A DNA stretch of 8,843 bases from a bacterium (GTDB lineage: Bacteria > Verrucomicrobiota > Verrucomicrobiia > Limisphaerales > UBA11358): the NCBI GenBank assembly GCA_021781185.1, contig JAJXXI010000313.1, forward strand, positions 1-8,843, written 5' to 3'. The notes beneath the pieces are model-generated. The model saw only the letters and a list, made by a program, of their open reading frames with translations, ran no database searches and was not told the DNA's origin. Of the stretch, positions 1-6,884 are shown piece after piece. Within the stretch, counting starts at the first letter, position 1. Each line of letters starts with the position of its first letter. Both the position numbers and the translations under genes were made by a program.

Positions 1-60
1 CCAACCGCCGACTGGCGGCTGCGGTGGGGACAGCCGTTACCACGGTTCGCACACTGAATT

Positions 61-115
61 TTGAAAAAATCACCCATGAAAAATCGTGGCGCTGAAAAAT
101 CACCCGTTTTTCAAC
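61..115. repeat. Short AT-rich direct repeats, possible terminal repeats of an IS21-like element
   Basis: The motif TGAAAAAATCACCC at 62-75 recurs as TGAAAAATCACCC at 93-105, with a partial third copy (TGAAAAATCG) between them at 77-86. Read on the minus strand these are copies of GGGTGATTTTTCA. Multiple short terminal repeats of this style occur at the ends of some IS21-family elements, but no istA/istB coding sequence is present, so the family assignment is only a suggestion. The repeats sit just beyond the 3' end of the IS630-like transposase remnant and could instead belong to that element's end. The remainder of 1-121 holds only a short hairpin (CCGCC/GGCGG at 5-18) and no gene. Confidence 0.3.
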
Positions 116-121
116 GGCCTG

Positions 122-720
122 CTAGTGTGGTGAGCGATTAGTTCGCTGACAATGTGAGCCAACGCGGTCGAGAATGAGTTCTGCCGTGGCGGTCCAGATG
201 CAGGGTTTGGGGGGAACGATTATGGTTGGCAATATAATCGTCAATGGCCGTGATCAGTGCATCCACACTTTTGAAGACCCCGCGCCCGATGCGCTGCTCG
301 GTGATCTTGGCAAACCAGCGTTCCACCTGGTTGAGCCAGGAGCTGCTGGTGGGCGTAAAGTGGAGATGGTAGCGCGGGTGTTTCTTGAACCAGGCGGCGA
401 CCTTCGGGGTTTTGTGCGTGGCGTAGTTGTCCAGCACCAGGTGCACCGCCAGCTCCGCCGGCACGGCGTTTTCAATCCGGTCGAGGAAGCGGATGAACTC
501 CTGCTGGCGATGCCGTGATTGGCACTGGCCAATGACTTCGCCCGTGGCGATGTCCAAGGCCGCAAAGAGCGAGGTGGTGCCGTGCCGGTAGTAGTCATGC
601 GTGCGCGCTCTCGGCCTGGCCGGGACGCATCGGCAACACGGGCTGGCTGCGCTCCAGCGCCTGCACCTGGCTTTTTTCATCCACACACAATACCGCGGCG
701 CGGGTTTGTTCCGGCGGGTT
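122..720 (-). pseudogene. IS630-family DDE transposase, 5'-truncated and frameshifted
   Basis: This is the catalytic part of an IS630-type transposase. The DDE residues are visible in order: CVDEKSQ (first Asp, codon near 679-681), then [10 protein letters not shown], then [12 protein letters not shown] with the Glu. Two lesions break the frame. Near 603-609 the reading moves from [11 protein letters not shown] to [17 protein letters not shown], with one base too many. At the run of six C's near 210 the reading should move to [16 protein letters not shown] and stop at 122-124; without that shift the frame ends with unrelated residues at 138. The N-terminal helix-turn-helix half is absent, being replaced by a piece of a different transposase at 721-879. 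No intact copy is present in the window, so the remnant is almost certainly inactive. IS630 elements insert at TA, but the 5' edge here lies inside the gene, which points to deletion or recombination rather than a clean insertion. Confidence 0.85.
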
Positions 721-879
721 GCCGCACCCTTCATAGCGGCGGGTGAAACGGCCCAGATCGGTGAGCGAAATGACCTCGCAGAACTGCTGATCCAGAGCGC
801 TCAACGGGCCGAGTTCGTCCGTGAGCGCGGGAAAAAGCCGGCGTTGCAGATGGTGGAAAATCGTCGTCAGGTCAGCCAT
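721..879 (-). pseudogene. N-terminal fragment of an IS5/IS1182-like transposase
   Basis: An ATG at 879 opens a reading frame whose first ~50 residues (MADLTTIFHHLQRRLFPALT, then [31 protein letters not shown]) resemble the start of IS5/IS1182-like transposases. In those proteins an LxPLxELGPLS segment is followed by a WCGNGxPP motif. The expected continuation is missing. From about position 720 the frame runs without interruption into the first catalytic motif of an IS630 transposase ([17 protein letters not shown]), which belongs to a different family. This is therefore a chimeric junction, not a functional protein. The 41-bp sequence at 921-961, about 40 bp upstream of the ATG, would be the outer end of this element. 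The family assignment is from memory of sequence style and is moderately certain. Confidence 0.55.
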
Positions 880-920
880 GAAAGACAGACGCGCCGCGTC
901 CCTTTCCGTTCAAACAAATC

Positions 921-961
921 AAAATATACCCCAACCAACCGGGGTTTTGAAAGAGCCTCAC
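921..961. repeat. 41-bp repeat, copy 1: probable insertion-sequence end
   Basis: This sequence is identical over 41 bp and in the same orientation to 2810-2850. It contains a small internal inverted repeat (ACCCC/GGGGT around 930-945). Read on the minus strand it begins GTGAGGCTCTTTCAAAACCC and lies directly upstream of the truncated transposase start at 879. That position is where the terminal inverted repeat of that element should be. The flanks of the two copies differ on both sides, so the boundaries are sharp at 921 and 961. Confidence 0.75.
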
Positions 962-1017
962 CTTAAATCCACCAAAAAAGTGAGATGCGTCCATTGCGGA
1001 GGAGGATACCAAAAAAA

Positions 1018-1048
1018 TTGGACAACAGGCTTAAAATGTGGCTATTAT
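1018..1048 (+). promoter_or_regulatory. Candidate sigma-70-like promoter for the lipoprotein gene
   Basis: TTGGAC at 1018-1023 and TATTAT at 1043-1048 are separated by 19 bp (18 bp if TGGACA is taken as the -35). They lie about 65 bp upstream of the ATG at 1114, in an AT-rich stretch. The match is imperfect and the spacing a little long, so this is a guess. Confidence 0.25.
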
Positions 1049-1113
1049 AGCAATCAATCAAACGCAAACCAAAGGGCGAAAGGGTAGATGGTGGCAAAAT
1101 AAAATCTAAAGTC

Positions 1114-1677
1114 ATGAAAATTAAAAAGCGACTGAAGTTGCCGTCCGGCGGTTCGATTTTTAACCGCTTCAGCGACGCAACAATTCATTTGAACAGCCTG
1201 CCCAGTCGGGTTGACTGGATCAAAGGCGGTTTGACGTTTGTTCTCGGGATTTCGCTGTCATTGACCTTGGCGGGATGTGTCGGATGGGTGGGTGACGGAG
1301 GGTATTATGGCGATGGCGGGTATTATGGCGATGGCGGGTATTATGGCGATGGCGCATACTACGGCGACGGCATGGGTTGGTGGGGGAACGATGTTGGAGG
1401 CTGGTGGGGAGGTGATGGCGGGGGCTGGTGGGGAGGTGGGGATCGTGGCCAGTGGCACGGAGGCGACGGTGGAGGTTGGGCTGGAGGGGGTCGAGTATAT
1501 AATAATCCGGCTTACAATGTGCAGGCTTTTAGTGCACGCGGTGCGGCAAGTCGGGGCGGTTTCCATGGCGGCGGCGGCTTTCATGGCGGCGGGGGTTTTC
1601 ACGGTGGCGGGAGTTTTCACGGTGGCGGGAGTTTTCACGGTGGTGGGAGTTTTCACGGTGGTGGGGGCAGGAGGTGA
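1114..1677 (+). CDS. Glycine-rich repeat lipoprotein, function unknown
   Basis: This predicted protein of 187 residues is not one I can name. A basic N-terminus and a hydrophobic stretch (about 39-54) lead to a good lipobox, TLAGC, with the lipidated Cys at 55, so it should be exported and anchored in a membrane. The mature part is almost all low complexity. It has four GGYYGD-type repeats (about 63-86), a Trp/Gly-rich section (GGWWGGDGGGWWGGG), and a short ordinary piece (VYNNPAYNVQAFSARGAAS). It ends with six FHGGG[GS] repeats and RR. The pre-lipobox region is long (54 residues), yet no better in-frame start is visible; the ATG has no clear Shine-Dalgarno. The DUF2950 gene follows 73 bp after its stop. 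In other bacteria DUF2950 genes often sit beside DUF3300 genes, whose C-termini are also Gly/His-rich, so this may be a reduced or analogous partner. The His-rich repeats could bind metal or surface polymers, which is speculation. Confidence 0.7.
   Translation: MKIKKRLKLPSGGSIFNRFSDATIHLNSLPSRVDWIKGGLTFVLGISLSLTLAGCVGWVGDGGYYGDGGYYGDGGYYGDGAYYGDGMGWWGNDVGGWWGGDGGGWWGGGDRGQWHGGDGGGWAGGGRVYNNPAYNVQAFSARGAASRGGFHGGGGFHGGGGFHGGGSFHGGGSFHGGGSFHGGGGRR
1300..1371 (+). repeat. Four tandem 18-bp repeats encoding GGYYGD
   Basis: The unit GGGTATTATGGCGATGGC occurs three times without change (1300-1317, 1318-1335, 1336-1353). A fourth copy at 1354-1371 (GCATACTACGGCGACGGC) has diverged mainly at third codon positions. 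The repeats are in frame, so changes in copy number would alter protein length without breaking the frame. Confidence 0.9.
1561..1668 (+). repeat. Six tandem 18-bp repeats encoding FHGGG[GS]
   Basis: Six consecutive units of the form TTTCA[T/C]GG[C/T]GG[C/T]GGG[G/A]G[T/C] run from 1561 to 1668, just before the stop. Units three and four (1597-1632) are identical, and adjacent units differ by only one to a few bases. That gradient indicates stepwise recent duplication. The period matches that of the 1300-1371 array although the encoded motif is different. Confidence 0.9.
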
Positions 1678-1689
1678 ACGTTGAACCCT

Positions 1690-1713
1690 ATTGTGATATT
1701 GTGAATTTGTGAA
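1690..1713 (+). repeat. Three 8-bp near-repeats (TTGTGA-containing) upstream of the DUF2950 gene
   Basis: ATTGTGAT, ATTGTGAA and TTTGTGAA follow one another head to tail at 1690-1713. They lie between the lipoprotein stop and the preferred ATG at 1751. They could be a regulator-binding array or simple slippage; nothing else supports either reading. Confidence 0.35.
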
Positions 1714-1750
1714 TTGCGATGGCCCAAATCAATCTTTTGAAATCCACCTT

Positions 1751-2737
1751 ATGAAATGTTCCCACTCATTACTTCGTTTTGACCGGCCTATAGTCTTGGT
1801 GCTTGTTGCGGCATCCTTTGTCATTTTATCCGCAAAACTTGAAGCGGCGGCAAATTCAGTCATTACAGAGGAACTTTTCGCCTCGCCGGATGCGGCCATC
1901 AAGGCACTGCAAGCCGCTGCTGAATCCAAAAATAAAGCGGCGCTCGATAAAATCTTCGGCCCGGTGTTCATAGAGTTGTCCACTGGGGACAAGGTGCAGG
2001 ACGCGATTAATGCGCAGAGGTTTGCCACCAAGATGGCGCAGGGCTATACTCTGGTGAATGAGGGGAATGACAAAATCACACTGGAGGTTGGCACAAACAA
2101 CTGGCCTTGTCCCATACCCCTGGTGAGAACAGGCGGGCAATGGTATTTCGACACGGCGGCAGGCAAGGAGGAGATCATCAACCGGCACATCGGCAAGGAT
2201 GAGCTTAGTGCCATAGGTGTTTGCCGGGCTTATGTGACGGCTCAACAGCAGTATGCCCAACTCAACTTGGCAGCGGGTGGAGTGGCGCAATACGCTCAGA
2301 AATTTAAAAGTTCACCTGGGATGAAGGATGGCCTCTATTGGAAAGTCACTGGCAATGAAGCGACCAGTCCCTTTGGACCGTTGGTGGCGGAAGCCTATGC
2401 CGAGGGTTATAGGTCGCATAAAAGCCCGGGTCCCCATGCCTTTCACGGTTACTATTTCAAAATATTGACGCGACAAGGCGATGCCGCGCCCGGGGGAAAA
2501 AAGAATTACCTGAGTCACGGCAGCCTGACGGGTGGGTTCGCACTGGTGGCATACCCTGAAAATTGGGGTCATTCCGGCATCATGACTTTTATGGTCAATC
2601 AGGATGGCAAAGTGTATCAGCGTGATTTTGGCGAGCAGACGGGACGGATCGCGCCAGCCCTGAGCGAGTATAATCCAGACAACGAATGGACGCTGGTATC
2701 GGATGAGGGAATCCTGAGTGCGGCGTCAGATAAATGA
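1751..2737 (+). CDS. DUF2950 family secreted protein
   Basis: This is a recognisable DUF2950 protein of 328 residues. I see the family's conserved blocks in order: FASPDAAIKAL (about 43-53), WPCPIPLV (118-125), WYFDTAAGKEEIINRHIG (131-148) followed by AIGVCRAYVTAQ, then HGYYFKIL (232-239), GGFALVAYP (261-269) and GIMTFMVNQDG (276-286). A hydrophobic N-terminal stretch (PIVLVLVAASFVILSA) followed by an AAA motif looks like a signal peptide, so it should act in the periplasm or outside the cell. A GTG at 1709 would add 14 residues with no signal-peptide character; the ATG at 1751 puts the hydrophobic core in the right place. The biochemical function of the family is unknown to me. It probably forms a unit with the Gly-rich lipoprotein gene upstream. 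The stop lies only 5 bp from the miniature element at 2743. Confidence 0.88.
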   Translation: MKCSHSLLRFDRPIVLVLVAASFVILSAKLEAAANSVITEELFASPDAAIKALQAAAESKNKAALDKIFGPVFIELSTGDKVQDAINAQRFATKMAQGYTLVNEGNDKITLEVGTNNWPCPIPLVRTGGQWYFDTAAGKEEIINRHIGKDELSAIGVCRAYVTAQQQYAQLNLAAGGVAQYAQKFKSSPGMKDGLYWKVTGNEATSPFGPLVAEAYAEGYRSHKSPGPHAFHGYYFKILTRQGDAAPGGKKNYLSHGSLTGGFALVAYPENWGHSGIMTFMVNQDGKVYQRDFGEQTGRIAPALSEYNPDNEWTLVSDEGILSAASDK

Positions 2738-2742
2738 CGCCA

Positions 2743-2850
2743 GCGAGCCAGTTTCAAAACCTGCCGCTGGTTGAGGGCTGCGGGTAAGTTGGCGGCGATG
2801 CAATGATAAAAAATATACCCCAACCAACCGGGGTTTTGAAAGAGCCTCAC
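2743..2850. mobile_element. Miniature inverted-repeat element, probable internally deleted IS
   Basis: The right end is the 41-bp sequence shared with 921-961. The left end is an imperfect inverted copy: GAGCCAGTTTCAAAACC (2745-2761) against GAGGCTCTTTCAAAACC read on the minus strand from 2848, matching at 14 of 17 positions. A TGGTTG block follows at a similar offset in both ends. The ~108-bp unit has no coding capacity. The simplest reading is that both termini of the IS behind the 721-879 transposase fragment were brought together by internal deletion, giving a MITE-like element. No target-site duplication is evident with either choice of outer base, so the exact boundaries are uncertain. 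It fills most of the space between the convergent DUF2950 and RNase D genes. Confidence 0.6.
2810..2850. repeat. 41-bp repeat, copy 2
   Basis: This copy is identical to 921-961 and in the same orientation, about 1.85 kb away. No transposase sequence adjoins it; it forms the right terminus of the miniature element described at 2743-2850. Confidence 0.85.
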
Positions 2851-2863
2851 TATAAACACGCAC

Positions 2864-2900
2864 AACACGAAAAGTGAAAACTATCGGGTCGTTTCGTGTT
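2864..2900. terminator. Inverted repeat between convergent genes, possible bidirectional terminator
   Basis: AACACGAAA (2864-2872) pairs perfectly with TTTCGTGTT (2892-2900) across a 19-nt loop. It lies 24 bp beyond the 3' end of the RNase D gene and about 130 bp beyond the DUF2950 stop. There is no clear U-run on either strand and the loop is long, so it is not a classic intrinsic terminator; position is the main argument. Confidence 0.3.
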
Positions 2901-2924
2901 TTCAGTGCGTTCGATGGTTGAAGC

Positions 2925-3980
2925 TTACCTCAACAAATCTCGCTGCCAGTTCATCAGCTCCGGCGCGTGCCGATCCCAGTCGCGCGCCAGGTCGCCGAGG
3001 ACGTGTTTCGGCGCGATGAGCGTCGGATCAATCTGCAATGCGTGGGCGTGCCGATCACGGTTTTTTTCCAACTCGCGGAAGCGCTTGAACTCCGTCTCGG
3101 TCGGCCGCTGCGAGTGGTGGCGGATTTTTTCCGGGAACTGCGCGGGCGGAATTTCTTGCGCGGCACGGATGGCGGCCAGCAGCGTTTCGCGGCGGCGCGG
3201 ATGCATGCGCGGTGGAATCAGGTGCTCGAACGGCTGCTGTTCGCTGACCGCGATGGCAATGGCCACCATTGTCTCGTGCGAGAGCACAAAGAACGGCGGC
3301 CGGCTGGCGGCGATGGCCTGCGCCTCGCGCCAGTGCCACAATTCGCGCAAGACTGCGAGCGCGGGTCGTTCGAGAAACGTGCTGCCCTTGATGCGCCACA
3401 CGTCGTCGGGATCAATGGCCGGCGGCACGGAACTCTCCGCGATAAGCCGCGCGCAACTTTCCTGGTGCCACGCGAGCCGGCCTTTGGCGATGAGTTCGGC
3501 GCGCATTTTTTCCTCCAGCGGCTTGAGAAAATGCGTGTCGTTCCGGGCGTATTGCTCCATGCGCGGCGTGAGGGGACGCTGGGCCCAGTCGGCTTTCTGC
3601 GGGCCTTTGTCGAGTTTCACGCCGAGAAATTTTTCCACCAGCGCGCCGAGGCCGAATTGTTTTTCACCCAGCAACCGCGCGGCCAGCATGGTGTCGAAGA
3701 TTTCCGTCGGGGTGAAATCGTGATGCTTGCGCAGCAGGCGCAAATCGTAGTCGGCGGCGTGGAAAATCAATTCACGCCCGGCCAGCGCGTCGAGGAACGG
3801 ATTGAGGTCAAAACCCGCGAGCGGGTCCACGAGCCGGTCGCCGGCGGCGGTGCTGATCTGGATGAGACAGACCTTTTCGGGATAGGCGTGCAGGCTGTCG
3901 GCCTCGGTGTCAATCGCCAGCCACGCGGCGGATTTCATGGCCGGCAGAAAAGCGGCCAGTTTTTCTTGGGTGTCAATCAC
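2925..3980 (-). CDS. rnd: Ribonuclease D (3'-5' exoribonuclease with HRDC domain)
   Basis: RNase D trims the 3' ends of tRNA precursors and other stable RNAs in the cytoplasm. The DEDD exonuclease motifs are present: D24-T-E26 in LAIDTEADS (Exo I), HAADYDLRLL with D79 (Exo II), and Y144-ARN-D148 (Exo III, DEDDy type). An HRDC RNA-binding domain follows at about 202-275 (TFLERPALAVLRELWHWREA), with a further helical C-terminal region. From the GTG at 3980 the protein is 351 residues, close to the usual ~375. I chose this GTG because it begins MIDTQEKLAAFL, which aligns with the normal N-terminus. The frame stays open up to 4247, but that stretch lies over the 3' end of the upstream synthetase gene and is low-complexity Arg/Ser/Thr, typical of a shadow frame. 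A GTG at 4028 is the alternative. No clear Shine-Dalgarno is seen. The gene starts 61 bp after the synthetase stop in the same direction, so co-transcription is likely. Confidence 0.9.
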   Translation of the reverse strand: MIDTQEKLAAFLPAMKSAAWLAIDTEADSLHAYPEKVCLIQISTAAGDRLVDPLAGFDLNPFLDALAGRELIFHAADYDLRLLRKHHDFTPTEIFDTMLAARLLGEKQFGLGALVEKFLGVKLDKGPQKADWAQRPLTPRMEQYARNDTHFLKPLEEKMRAELIAKGRLAWHQESCARLIAESSVPPAIDPDDVWRIKGSTFLERPALAVLRELWHWREAQAIAASRPPFFVLSHETMVAIAIAVSEQQPFEHLIPPRMHPRRRETLLAAIRAAQEIPPAQFPEKIRHHSQRPTETEFKRFRELEKNRDRHAHALQIDPTLIAPKHVLGDLARDWDRHAPELMNWQRDLLR

Positions 3981-4041
3981 TGCGGTCAGTGTGGCGGACG
4001 CGCGGCGGTTTGAAAAGTTTTCCCGCACCGGCCCGGCCGGG

Positions 4042-6792
4042 TCAATAGGTGTAACTGGCGGTGAACAGGTTGCTGTCCGGGTCGTGGACGACCTGGAAGC
4101 CGACCTTGCGGCAGATGTGGTGCATGGCGTGGTTCTCCGCGAGCACCTGGCCGGTGATGCGGGCAAGTTTTTCCACGCGACCGATCTCGATGAGCCGACG
4201 GAGCAGCTCCGTGCCCAGACCCTGACCGTGCCATGCGTCGCTGACAAGCACCGCGAATTCCGCCGCGTTCAGCGCGTGCTGTTTGCTCAGGCGGCCCACG
4301 CCGAGGATTCTTTTCTCCTCGCCCTTGGCAACTTTCAGTTCCGCGACGAGCGCGATTTCGCGGTCATAATCATTGAAGCAAATCCGGGTCAGCCGCTCGT
4401 GCGCGACGCGTTGCGAGAGTTTGAGCGTGGAGAAATAGCGGTTATAGACGCTCTCCTCGGACAGCGTCTCGTGGAATTTGACCATCAGCGGCTCGTCTTC
4501 CGGCTTGATCGGGCGGATGACGGTGGGCGCCTTGTTTTTCATCTTCCACGGCGAAACGTATTGATTTGGATACGGCCGGATGGCGGTCCTGGGCAATTTA
4601 TCCTCTGGCGTCTTGGAGTCGTGCAACACCACGCGGCCATCGAGGGCAAAAATGCGTTCGGCCGAGACGAGCAGGGGGTTGATGTCAATTTCGGAAATCC
4701 ACGGCTGCTCGACCACAAGCTGGCTGAAACGCACCAGCACCTGCTCCAGCGCGGCGAGATTGGCCGCCTTGCGGCCGCGCACGCCTTTGAGCGCGGTGTA
4801 GATTCTGGTCCGCTCCATCATGCGCCGGGCCAGCGTGGCGTTGAGGGGCGGCAGGCCAAGCGCGCGGTCCTTGAACACCTCGACGAGCTGGCCGCCGGCG
4901 CCAAACAAAAGCACCGGGCCGAACTGCCGGTCAATGCTGCTGCCGACGATGATTTCGTAGCCGTCCAGTTTGATCATCGGCTGGACGGTCACGCCAAGAA
5001 AATGTTCCTTGCCGACTTTATTGGTCACGGAAGTCTCAATCGCCTTCCACGCCTGGCGGACGGCGGAGGCGGTGCGCAGGTTCAGTTGGATGCCGCCGAC
5101 ATCCGTCTTGTGCGTGATGGTTTCGGAATGCAGCTTGAGCACCACCGGAAAGCCCAGCCGCGCGGCCTGTTTGATCGCGTCGCTTTCGGTCGTCGCGATG
5201 TGCGTCTCGACCGTCGGGAGGCCGTAAGCCGCGAGCAGTTTTTTGGATTCGTGTTCCGTAAGAATCGTGCGGCCGGACTGGCGGACTTGGGTGATGATGG
5301 CGGCGGCCTTTTCGCGGTCAATTTCGCCGCGCTCGTCCTCCGGCGCCATCGCCGGAGTTTCATAAAGCTGGCGCAGATTTTCGCTGTAGCGCCACATGTA
5401 ATAAAATGATTTGGCCGCGCGATCGGGATACTTAAAGGTCGGAATCTGCGCGGCGTTGAGAATGTCCTCGCCTTTCGCCACGATGTCCGCGCCCATCCAG
5501 CTCGCGAGCACCGGCTTGTGCGGAATCTGCGCGTAGGGCTTCAAACACTCGGCGGTCGCGGTCGGGTCGGTCATGGCCTGCGGCGTGAGGATGACAAGGA
5601 TGCCATCGGTGTTCGGGTCCTTCGCCGCGATTTCCAGCGACTTGGCGTAAAGCTCCGGCTTGGCGTCGCCGATGATGTCCACCGGATTGTTGTGGCTCCA
5701 GGTTGGCGGGAGAAGGGCATTGAACGCGGCCATCGTTTCCGGCGCGAGGTCGGCGAGCTGCGCCCCGCTGCCGATGAGCATGTCGGTGGCGATCACGCTG
5801 GGGCCGCCGGCGTTGGTGACGATGGTCAAACGCGGACCTTTCGGGCGCGGCTGTTTGCCGAGCACCTCCGCCATGTCAAACAATTCGGAAATGGCCTCGA
5901 CGCGCAGCACGCCGACGCGCTGGAAAGCCGCCTGCAACACTTCATCGCTGCCGGTGAGCGAACCGGTGTGCGAGGCGGCGGCTTTGGCAGCGGCTTCGGT
6001 GCGGCCGGGTTTGATGACGATGATCGGCTTGGTCAGCGCGACTTCGCGGGCGGCGGAAAGAAACGACCGCGCATCGCCGATGGATTCCATGTAGATGACG
6101 ATGCTCTTGGTGTTCGGATCGTCGCCGAGGTGGTTGATCAAATCGCCCCAGCCGACATCCAGCATGGAACCGAGCGAGACGAAGGCGCTGAAGCCGACAT
6201 TTTCCTTCAAGCTCCAGTCAAGAATCGCCGTGCAGAGGGCGCCGCTCTGGCTGATGAAACCGACGCTGCCCGGCCGCGCCATGTCGGCGGCAAACGTGGC
6301 GTTGAGTTTGTTGCCCGGCACCATCACGCCCAGGCAGTTCGGACCGACAATGCGGATGCCAGACCTGGTGGCCTCCTCCAAAACCTGCCGTTCGAGTTCC
6401 ACGCCCACCGGGCCGATCTCCTTGAAGCCGGCCGAAATAATAATGACGCCTTTCACGCCCGCCGCGCCGCAGTCTTTTACGATGCCGGGCACCGTCGCCG
6501 GCGGCGTGATGATGACGGCAAGGTCGGGTTTTTCCGGCACGGCGGTGATGCTGGGATAAGCCTTCACGCCCAGCACGGTGTCGCGCTTCGGATTGACCGG
6601 GAAAATTTTCCCGGCGAACCCGCCTTTGACGAGATTTTCCAGGATGGTTCGTCCCACGCTGCCGGGATTTTCCGTCGCGCCGATGACGGCGACGGATTTG
6701 GGTGAAAAAATCGGATCGAGCGGATGGCGGCCATGCCGGAGAATGTCATGGGCCGATTCAAGTTGGGCGGATGGATTGGAAACGGTTGTCAT
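4042..6792 (-). CDS. Acyl-CoA synthetase (NDP-forming) fused to GNAT acetyltransferase, Pat/PatZ-like
   Basis: This 916-residue multidomain cytoplasmic protein has an N-terminal CoA-binding Rossmann domain ([15 protein letters not shown], about 33-47). A succinyl-CoA-ligase-like domain follows ([19 protein letters not shown] at 178-186; [19 protein letters not shown] at 261-279). An ATP-grasp domain covers about 495-725 ([26 protein letters not shown]). The C-terminal GNAT domain (about 756-915) has the acetyl-CoA loop HGQGLG at 855-860. This is the architecture of Salmonella Pat and E. coli PatZ (886 residues), which acetylate lysines, notably on acetyl-CoA synthetase. Unlike what I recall for Pat, this protein keeps His275 in the SHTG motif. 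In ADP-forming acetate-CoA ligases that His carries the phosphate, so synthetase activity may be intact. The ATG at 6792 begins 123 bp after the response regulator stop, and RNase D follows. I leave the symbol blank because the activity could be synthetase, acetyltransferase or both. Confidence 0.9.
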   Translation of the reverse strand: MTTVSNPSAQLESAHDILRHGRHPLDPIFSPKSVAVIGATENPGSVGRTILENLVKGGFAGKIFPVNPKRDTVLGVKAYPSITAVPEKPDLAVIITPPATVPGIVKDCGAAGVKGVIIISAGFKEIGPVGVELERQVLEEATRSGIRIVGPNCLGVMVPGNKLNATFAADMARPGSVGFISQSGALCTAILDWSLKENVGFSAFVSLGSMLDVGWGDLINHLGDDPNTKSIVIYMESIGDARSFLSAAREVALTKPIIVIKPGRTEAAAKAAASHTGSLTGSDEVLQAAFQRVGVLRVEAISELFDMAEVLGKQPRPKGPRLTIVTNAGGPSVIATDMLIGSGAQLADLAPETMAAFNALLPPTWSHNNPVDIIGDAKPELYAKSLEIAAKDPNTDGILVILTPQAMTDPTATAECLKPYAQIPHKPVLASWMGADIVAKGEDILNAAQIPTFKYPDRAAKSFYYMWRYSENLRQLYETPAMAPEDERGEIDREKAAAIITQVRQSGRTILTEHESKKLLAAYGLPTVETHIATTESDAIKQAARLGFPVVLKLHSETITHKTDVGGIQLNLRTASAVRQAWKAIETSVTNKVGKEHFLGVTVQPMIKLDGYEIIVGSSIDRQFGPVLLFGAGGQLVEVFKDRALGLPPLNATLARRMMERTRIYTALKGVRGRKAANLAALEQVLVRFSQLVVEQPWISEIDINPLLVSAERIFALDGRVVLHDSKTPEDKLPRTAIRPYPNQYVSPWKMKNKAPTVIRPIKPEDEPLMVKFHETLSEESVYNRYFSTLKLSQRVAHERLTRICFNDYDREIALVAELKVAKGEEKRILGVGRLSKQHALNAAEFAVLVSDAWHGQGLGTELLRRLIEIGRVEKLARITGQVLAENHAMHHICRKVGFQVVHDPDSNLFTASYTY

Positions 6793-6829
6793 ATTGCTAA
6801 GTCAATTCAACTGCGAAGAAAATGACAGG

Positions 6830-6842
6830 GCCGGTGACCGGC
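6830..6842. promoter_or_regulatory. Perfect 13-bp palindrome, candidate operator
   Basis: GCCGGTGACCGGC is a perfect inverted repeat (GCCGGT-G-ACCGGC). It lies 38 bp upstream of the synthetase ATG at 6792, in the gap after the response regulator gene. It could be a dimeric regulator site or a small hairpin in the transcript; GC-rich palindromes also arise by chance. Confidence 0.35.
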
Positions 6843-6869
6843 GACTCCGCCGCGATTGTTAAATGTTCA

Positions 6870-6884
6870 CCGGAAATTGTCCGG
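6870..6884. promoter_or_regulatory. Inverted repeat CCGGA-N5-TCCGG
   Basis: CCGGAAATTGTCCGG has 5-bp arms and a 5-nt centre, 31 bp beyond the response regulator stop. It could be a second half of an operator region with 6830-6842, or a weak terminator stem for the regulator transcript; no T-run follows on the minus strand. Confidence 0.25.

Noticed and set aside
921..961. Integron attC-like recombination site or CRISPR repeat
   Set aside because: There are only two copies 1.85 kb apart, no GTTRRRY/RYYYAAC core pair and no spacer array; the position at a transposase start and the inverted partner at 2745 fit an IS terminus better.
980..1087. A short Cys-containing frame (VRCVHCGGGYQKNW, later CGYYS) that could be a mini zinc-ribbon protein
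   Set aside because: It has only a GTG start, no ribosome-binding site and about 35 residues, and lies in AT-rich non-coding sequence beside the IS end; chance is the better explanation.
1258..1656. Antisense frame of Thr/Ala/Pro repeats opposite the lipoprotein
   Set aside because: The repeats simply mirror the 18-bp arrays on the other strand; there is no signal or start context.
3981..4247. N-terminal extension of RNase D by up to 89 residues
   Set aside because: The stretch overlaps the GNAT-encoding 3' end of the synthetase gene and encodes low-complexity Ser/Arg/Thr sequence; the normal RNase D N-terminus begins at the GTG at 3980.
3907..5409. A 500-codon open plus-strand frame opposite the synthetase and RNase D genes
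   Set aside because: It is antisense to two genes with clear catalytic motifs, is rich in Arg/Asp/Gly/His without any recognisable domain, and fits the long antisense frames expected in GC-rich coding DNA. The same holds for the long plus-strand frames at 2967-4013, 5518-6705 and 7769-8716.
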